A stretch of 64,000 nucleotides of DNA. Source: CAZBEL01 sp964628055 (GTDB taxonomy: Bacteria > Fidelibacterota > Marinisomatia > Marinisomatales > TCS56). Positions 59,891-64,000 of this stretch are shown one piece after another. Made by a program: the position numbers and the translations under genes. The stretch is taken from positions 4,388-68,387 of the forward strand of contig CAZVNL010000010.1 of the NCBI GenBank assembly GCA_964628055.1, read 5' to 3'. The notes below the pieces were generated by a model. It saw nothing but the letters and a program-made list of their open reading frames with translations, had not been told where the DNA came from and did not search any database. The stretch's first letter is position 1; each line of letters opens with the position of its first letter.

Positions 59891-62800
59891 TTACACCTCC
59901 ACCGACGCGAACATCCGAGCCTTGAACACCGGTTCCAGGGCCTTGGCGTTCGGAATGAACGAATCGCCATTGACGAAGACCTCGTCCGCGTCCTCGGTCA
60001 GTTTCTGCGCCGCCACGAACTCCTTGTCGCGCTCAAAATCGTCTTTCTGCCAGCCCTCGGTCTCGCGCCAGATGACCGCGACCTGTCGGTGGCCGATCCG
60101 ACCGCGATAGACCAGGTATCGCCGCCCATCGTCGTTGTAGACTCGCCGGGTCTGGACATGCAGGCCCAGCAGGTAGTTGAAGGTCTCGGGCACGTCCGCG
60201 ATCTTCTCCTGCGTTTGGCCGCCTACCTGCGCCGCGCCCGCCGCGGCAGGCAGGTCGGCGTGGATGTGTAGTTTGTAGGAGAACGGCCGGGCAAGCTTCT
60301 CAACATTCAGGAGCGTGGCGCTGTGCCTGATCTCCCACTGGAGCATGTACTTGAGCAGGTAGTCGTCGAACTTCATGGCCTGCTGGCCCGAGGCGTCGTC
60401 GAACTCGATGTTGTTCAGGGCGTCCTCGTAAGACTCCAGGCGGATGTACTTGACGATGCGCGGACTCCGCTCGGCCTCGTCCGGGGTGGCCATGCGCTTG
60501 GGCTTGCCGTTCTTCCACTCGGGGCTGAAGGTGACTTTCTTGATGCGCGGCAGGAGCACGGTGTCGAAGTACTCGCCCATCTCCACCAGGATGAACTTGC
60601 GGTTGCCGCCATCTTCGCGGTTGAGATTGATCACCGCGTGTCCGGTTGTGCCGGAGCCGGAGAAGTAGTCGAGGACCCATCCGCTTTTTTCGCCTAGGCC
60701 GACGGTGATGACCCGCCGGAGCAATCGGGTGGGCTTGGGGGTTCCGAAGACCTCGTCCCCTTCCGAAAGCATCCTTTTAAGTTCTTGCTTTCCCTCCTGG
60801 TTGTGGCCGACTTCCTTATAGGTCCAGATGGTGAGTGGTGTAACCCCCTGCTTGATTTCCGACAACAACCTTTTCAGGCGGGGCACGCCATTCCCATCCG
60901 GGCCAAACCAGATCCGGTTGTCGGCGATGAGTTCTTCCATTCTTTCTTTCGATGTGAACCAGCATCTTCCAGGTGGCGGATGAACCACCCTCCCTGAAGG
61001 TGTAGTAATCGGGTAATCGTATTCCGGGGAATAGGTTTTTACCGATAAATCACTGGACATCCAAGGCCCTCTCGGGTCTTTATCAGGATTTTGATAGCGT
61101 TTGTCTTGAGCTTCGGTACGTGGGAGCAATCCGGGACGCCAGGTTTCCTTACGCTTGGCGAAGGTGACCAGGAAGTCGTGGTTGTCCGAAAGCCAGCGGG
61201 CATCGTTTTGTGGCGAGAATTTTTTCTGCCAGATGATGTTGTTGACAAAATTCTCCCTGCCGAACATAGACTCAAGCGCCTTGTGCAGCGAGTCTTGCTC
61301 GCCATCATCGATGCTGACAAATATCGGCCCATCCTCGGTCATACACTCCCTTGCCAGGGCAAGGCGCTCGACCATCATCGCCAACCAACTGGAGTGCTGG
61401 TAGTTGTCGCGGTAGAGAAACTCGTCGTTTCCGGTGTTGTACGGCGGATCGATGTAGATGCACTTCACCCGCTCCCGATACTTCTCCAGCATCAGATTCA
61501 ACGCCTGCCAGTTCTCGCTGTGCACCAGCAGGCCGTCGGTCATTTCATCTAAATCGTCGAAACTCGCCAGTAGGCGGTCCACGAACCCGGCATCGAAGTG
61601 CTTGAAGTGCTTGGTGTCGAGCATCAGCGTCGGGTGGTCCTTCAGGAAAGCAATTCTGGGGATCCTGGGATCGCGGACGTCCCGTCCGCCATGCACGCTG
61701 GCGCCGGGATTGTATGAAACAGATGAGATCTCTGTATCATCCAGGAATGCAGACGAGACGTCTGCATTCCCAGGGTATCCCGACCATGCCCACTTCTCCG
61801 GCTCATCCACTAGGCCGGCCTTGACAGGGTTTTGACGGATATACTCCACCACCGCGGAGAAATGCTTTTCATCCCGAATGAAGCGGTCGAAGTAGTCAGG
61901 CATCCAGAAAGGACCGCTCCTGCCCAGCAACTCGTTCGCTTTGTGCGCAGCAAAGGACTTCCAACTTTGAACTATCTTCGAGAGTGAATGGCCGGGCATC
62001 TGTTCGATGAGCAAGTGCACATGATTCGGCATGATGCACCAGGCAATCAGACGGTAGCGTTGTCCATCGAATTGGAGCAAGGCATCCTGGACAAGGCGGG
62101 CAATCCGTTCGTCTCTCAAATAGCAGATGCCATGGCCGGCATCTTCGTATTGTTCAATGCGTTTTCTGAGTGTGACGGCCTCTTTCGAGTCCGGCGCAGT
62201 CCCTTCGGTCCAGTGGAGTTCCTGCTTCCATCGTTCGATGACCTCGGCCGGTACCGAGTCATGGAGGCGAAAGGTAATGAATTGAACGCTGTGCGCAGCA
62301 TCAAAGTGCGGAAGGTAGCCGCGCGAGTGCCAGCCTTTGTTCAGTGATTCGACTGTTCGTTCACTTTCGTAAGTCATTGAACTGAAGAGGTCGGTCTTGT
62401 CTGTCGTTGCGGCCGAGACGGCCGCGATCCCAGCAAATTCCAGGTCCTTCCACTCGGCCCACTGCGGCTCGCACGCGGCGATTTCGGGATAGAAGCTTTC
62501 GTGAATGTTGCCGACGGTGATGCAATACTGCGTCTCGGTGATGAATTTCCGCTTCTCCCACAGCATCTTCTGGAATTCTTCGATCTGGGCCAGGAAGTCA
62601 ATGATGTGATTGCCCACCTGCTTGATGACACGCATCAACTGGAACCAGCCCTCGGCCCGGTCCTCTCCGGCGGCCTCTATCTCGTCCAGGTTCAGCACCT
62701 CGTTCTTCAGGTAGAAGTCGAGCTCGCGCGACAGGAACCCCTTCAGGTCCTTGTGGATGAAGAAGTCGGACGTGTTCCGCCGCGTGTACTGGCGAAGATG

Positions 62801-63694
62801 ATGTTCAAGATACGAAACGCTTTGGCCCTCTGCGTTGTTTCTGCGCTCCGCAGTGAGAGCCGCAAGGCCCGCCGCTGCCTTTTTCGGCGAAAGCCGCTTG
62901 GGAATCTCCGCTATGGCCGCGGCGATGATCTTCTCCTGCTGCTTCTTCTTGCCGTAGGTGATCTCCTCCTGCTCCGTCAGGGGCCGATACTCGAAGGGGA
63001 TGAGCAGTTTGCTGGCCTTTTCGTCCCAGGCGGTTTCCTTGGCCCGGGGCAGGAAGAACCGCTTGTCGCCCTTGACATTGTTTTGCTCGACGTCGGCCTG
63101 CACGAGTTTGAAATGAACTGCGACGCCATTGGGCCCTTTCCAGGTGTAGTCGTGGAAATACTCGGCCGTCTTGACGTAGTACTGGTCGTAGTTGGCCCAG
63201 TATAGAGTGACTTCCTCGCCGTTGTAAGGGATGGCGTAGCGCTGGCGCTTGGAGTAGCGGCGCTTCGAGATGAAGTCGCCGTCCTGGTAGTAGCGGCTAA
63301 AGAAGGTGTACAGGTGGTTGAAGATGCTGGTCTCGAGCGCCTCGCGGCCCCGACCCCCGGCGGCTTTCGCCTTCAGGTCCTGGTACTTCTTGCCGAGCGG
63401 CGTGGTGTGGTAGGCCTCGGCCAGGTTGCCGTCGGCGTCGAGGGCGTTTTTGCCCAGGGTCTCCTTGATCTGCTGGGCCACATCCGTCAATTCCTTTGCG
63501 GCCTGCGACTGTTCGGCCAGCGCGCCGCGATCCATCTCGTTGGCGACGGCCTTGGGTAGGTCCTGCGTGATGAACTTCTCGATCACGTCTCGCTTGTAAT
63601 TCATGATGCGGTAGATGCCGAAGTCCAGGTCCGCACAGTCGAACTGGAAGAGCTCGCGCAAGAGGGACTGGAATTTTTCTTGTGCAGTGGTCAA
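59891..63694 (-). CDS. mod: Type III DNA-methyltransferase (Mod) with an in-frame RAYT transposase insertion
   Basis: A 1,267-aa open frame. Residues ~1-430 are the N-terminal region usual in this Mod type (FDCADLDFGIYRIMNYKRDV, FFLPRAKETAWDEKASKLLIPF). Residues ~421-677 are foreign: a RAYT domain from Met440 (GWHSRGYLPHFDA, CIMPNHVHLLIEQ with HUH His558/His560, VVEYIRQNPVKAGL with catalytic Tyr618) bounded by REP-like palindromes. Mod then resumes at RIAFLKDHPTLMLDTKHF, with DPPY at 749-752 and the SAM motif FSGSGTTG after Asp1009, the beta-class order. It methylates adenine and specifies the recognition site. The start is TTG with a GAGAGGAAG site upstream. The methyltransferase core seems intact. 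Confidence 0.88.
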   Translation of the reverse strand: MTTAQEKFQSLLRELFQFDCADLDFGIYRIMNYKRDVIEKFITQDLPKAVANEMDRGALAEQSQAAKELTDVAQQIKETLGKNALDADGNLAEAYHTTPLGKKYQDLKAKAAGGRGREALETSIFNHLYTFFSRYYQDGDFISKRRYSKRQRYAIPYNGEEVTLYWANYDQYYVKTAEYFHDYTWKGPNGVAVHFKLVQADVEQNNVKGDKRFFLPRAKETAWDEKASKLLIPFEYRPLTEQEEITYGKKKQQEKIIAAAIAEIPKRLSPKKAAAGLAALTAERRNNAEGQSVSYLEHHLRQYTRRNTSDFFIHKDLKGFLSRELDFYLKNEVLNLDEIEAAGEDRAEGWFQLMRVIKQVGNHIIDFLAQIEEFQKMLWEKRKFITETQYCITVGNIHESFYPEIAACEPQWAEWKDLEFAGIAAVSAATTDKTDLFSSMTYESERTVESLNKGWHSRGYLPHFDAAHSVQFITFRLHDSVPAEVIERWKQELHWTEGTAPDSKEAVTLRKRIEQYEDAGHGICYLRDERIARLVQDALLQFDGQRYRLIAWCIMPNHVHLLIEQMPGHSLSKIVQSWKSFAAHKANELLGRSGPFWMPDYFDRFIRDEKHFSAVVEYIRQNPVKAGLVDEPEKWAWSGYPGNADVSSAFLDDTEISSVSYNPGASVHGGRDVRDPRIPRIAFLKDHPTLMLDTKHFKHFDAGFVDRLLASFDDLDEMTDGLLVHSENWQALNLMLEKYRERVKCIYIDPPYNTGNDEFLYRDNYQHSSWLAMMVERLALARECMTEDGPIFVSIDDGEQDSLHKALESMFGRENFVNNIIWQKKFSPQNDARWLSDNHDFLVTFAKRKETWRPGLLPRTEAQDKRYQNPDKDPRGPWMSSDLSVKTYSPEYDYPITTPSGRVVHPPPGRCWFTSKERMEELIADNRIWFGPDGNGVPRLKRLLSEIKQGVTPLTIWTYKEVGHNQEGKQELKRMLSEGDEVFGTPKPTRLLRRVITVGLGEKSGWVLDYFSGSGTTGHAVINLNREDGGNRKFILVEMGEYFDTVLLPRIKKVTFSPEWKNGKPKRMATPDEAERSPRIVKYIRLESYEDALNNIEFDDASGQQAMKFDDYLLKYMLQWEIRHSATLLNVEKLARPFSYKLHIHADLPAAAGAAQVGGQTQEKIADVPETFNYLLGLHVQTRRVYNDDGRRYLVYRGRIGHRQVAVIWRETEGWQKDDFERDKEFVAAQKLTEDADEVFVNGDSFIPNAKALEPVFKARMFASVEV
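61665..61689. repeat. REP-like palindrome 2
   Basis: The plus strand reads CTGGGATC then GCGGACGTCCCGTCCGC, a 6-bp arm hairpin. Its reverse complement matches palindrome 1 at 62409-62433 at most positions, including the CTGGGATC tail, so the two are inverted copies on either side of the RAYT. Confidence 0.75.
61715..61739. repeat. REP-like palindrome 4
   Basis: TGAAACAGA-7nt-TCTGTATCA pairs at 8 of 9 positions. The core GATGAGATC resembles the other palindromes (GAxGAGAC), so it seems a diverged member of the same set. Confidence 0.55.
61744..61770. repeat. REP-like palindrome 3
   Basis: GGAATGCAGACG-AGA-CGTCTGCATTCC is a perfect 12-bp inverted repeat around AGA. It shares the GCAGACGAGACGTC core with the neighbouring palindromes and is translated in frame within Mod. 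Confidence 0.8.
62409..62433. repeat. REP-like palindrome 1
   Basis: The plus strand reads GCGGCC-GAGAC-GGCCGC followed by GATCCCAG. It lies on the 5' side of the RAYT domain and is the inverted counterpart of palindrome 2. Confidence 0.75.
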
Positions 63695-63726
63695 GGTTAC
63701 TTCCTCTCTTTTATTGATCTTGAGCA

Positions 63727-63853
63727 GCTAACGACCAGCATCAGTGGTTGAAACCGCGTCGGAAAAAACCGACTGGCGGCACGGAGGTTAAAATTACAGT
63801 AAAAACTTGCCAAACGAAACGGCGGTTTCAATCCACTAAATGCAAATGTTAGC
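63727..63853 (-). repeat. attC-like recombination site D (long form, 127 bp)
   Basis: Outer ends GCTAAC (63727-63732) and GTTAGC (63848-63853) are perfect inverted 6-mers. Long inner arms GCATCAGTGGTTGAAACCGC and its near complement at 63824-63845 (which has an extra A, an extra-helical base) pair almost fully. The spacer holds a GTCGG-AAAAAA-CCGAC hairpin. Length and layout are like the long attC sites of large integron arrays. It directly precedes the mod ribosome site, marking the start of the R-M cassette. Confidence 0.62.
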
Positions 63854-64000
63854 GCACCGATGCCGGCAAAACGCAGCAACCTTTGAATTGCCCAGCCGCT
63901 CTTTTTATTGATTGTAGAAAAAACCAATTTCTCAAAACCGAAAAAGCATTTATTTTATTCTCAAAGATTTTAGACAAAGAAGCAAAATTTACAAAACAAG
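63849..64000 (-). CDS. Partial frame ending inside attC site D (possible cassette gene)
   Basis: One minus-strand frame is open from the right edge for 49 codons (FVNFASLSKIFENKINAFSV in part) and stops at TAA 63851-63849, which is part of the attC GCTAAC box. Cassette genes often end in or just before their attC. The stretch is AT-rich and no family is recognisable; it may be chance. Confidence 0.25.
   Translation of the reverse strand, partial: CFVNFASLSKIFENKINAFSVLRNWFFLQSIKRAAGQFKGCCVLPASVR

Larger units (their letters stand above)
61657..62433 (-). mobile_element. REP-associated tyrosine transposase (RAYT) unit inserted in mod
   Basis: The inserted block starts with a REP-like palindrome (62409-62433), then the RAYT's own ATG (62377) and a ~200-codon single-domain Y1/HUH transposase, and ends with three more palindromes (61665-61770). 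RAYTs use HUH histidines and one tyrosine to cut single-stranded REP hairpins. Because reading stays open through everything, it is expressed as part of Mod, or could start internally at 62377. Confidence 0.8.

Noticed and set aside
62501..63205. 234-aa open frame on the plus strand
   Set aside because: Antisense to the N-terminal part of mod; low-complexity text rich in V, L, G and E. Shadow of a GC-rich gene.
1..64000. CRISPR array
   Set aside because: No regularly spaced direct repeats were seen on reading; the repeats present are inverted (attC-like, REP-like) or protein-level haem repeats.

Overview
The window looks like a piece of chromosome from a Gram-negative bacterium of the Fibrobacteres-Chlorobi-Bacteroidetes (FCB) end of the tree. 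It has heptose kinase, Lgt, Omp85-like and other beta-barrel genes, a PafA-type phosphatase, a DUF4837 lipoprotein, Reg_prop/NHL propellers and dockerin-like tails on a secreted protease. Candidate phyla such as Marinimicrobia, KSB1 or Calditrichota would fit, but no marker here settles it. About 50 kb (1-51 kb) is ordinary, densely packed core genome, nearly all on the minus strand with many 1-23 bp gene overlaps. The last ~13 kb is accessory DNA.

Layout. 1-11.6 kb: end of a propeller protein, heptose kinase, PspC protein, HDAC-like amidohydrolase, lone ABC ATPase, thioredoxin/thioredoxin reductase, Na+-efflux-like ABC pair, PafA-like phosphatase, tyrS, smpB, then tRNA-Leu(CAG). 11.9-13.9 kb: DegT-type aminotransferase and an Hsp20 gene with a clear terminator. 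13.9-21.9 kb: a six-gene operon read right to left: a membrane b-type cytochrome, an Fe-S/flavin oxidoreductase, three multihaem c-cytochromes (17, 23 and 8 CxxCH motifs) and an outer-membrane beta-barrel. Together they look like a complete inner-membrane to periplasm to outer-membrane electron conduit. 22-38 kb: fabG, cystathionine beta-synthase, TlpA-like thioredoxin, M28 and S8 peptidases, DMT exporter, uvrC, thioesterase, accA, a run of glycosyltransferase genes with rfbD, and a DUF4837 lipoprotein. 38-51 kb: rnr, an envelope cluster (Omp85-like protein, 1,098-aa beta-rich outer-membrane protein, propeller, lgt, zinc-ribbon membrane protein), CPBP protease, lepA, PEBP.

The accessory end (51.2-64 kb) holds a HigBA-type toxin-antitoxin pair with a frameshifted toxin, a beta-helix lipoprotein, gene fragments, and then what I read as integron-type gene cassettes on the minus strand. 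Four attC-like inverted repeats lie at about 54.2, 55.6, 56.0 and 63.8 kb. One cassette of about 7.7 kb carries a type III restriction-modification operon with an embedded HEPN-MNT (HepT/MntA) toxin-antitoxin pair. Its ends carry the matching 9-bp inverted boundary expected of a cassette. The methyltransferase gene in it contains an in-frame insertion of a complete REP-associated tyrosine transposase (RAYT) domain flanked by inverted REP-like palindromes, and the restriction gene is broken by one extra G. No integrase gene is in the window; by orientation it would lie beyond the right edge.

The two items most worth attention are the porin-multihaem-cytochrome-cytochrome b operon and the RAYT-in-methyltransferase fusion inside a cassette-like R-M island.
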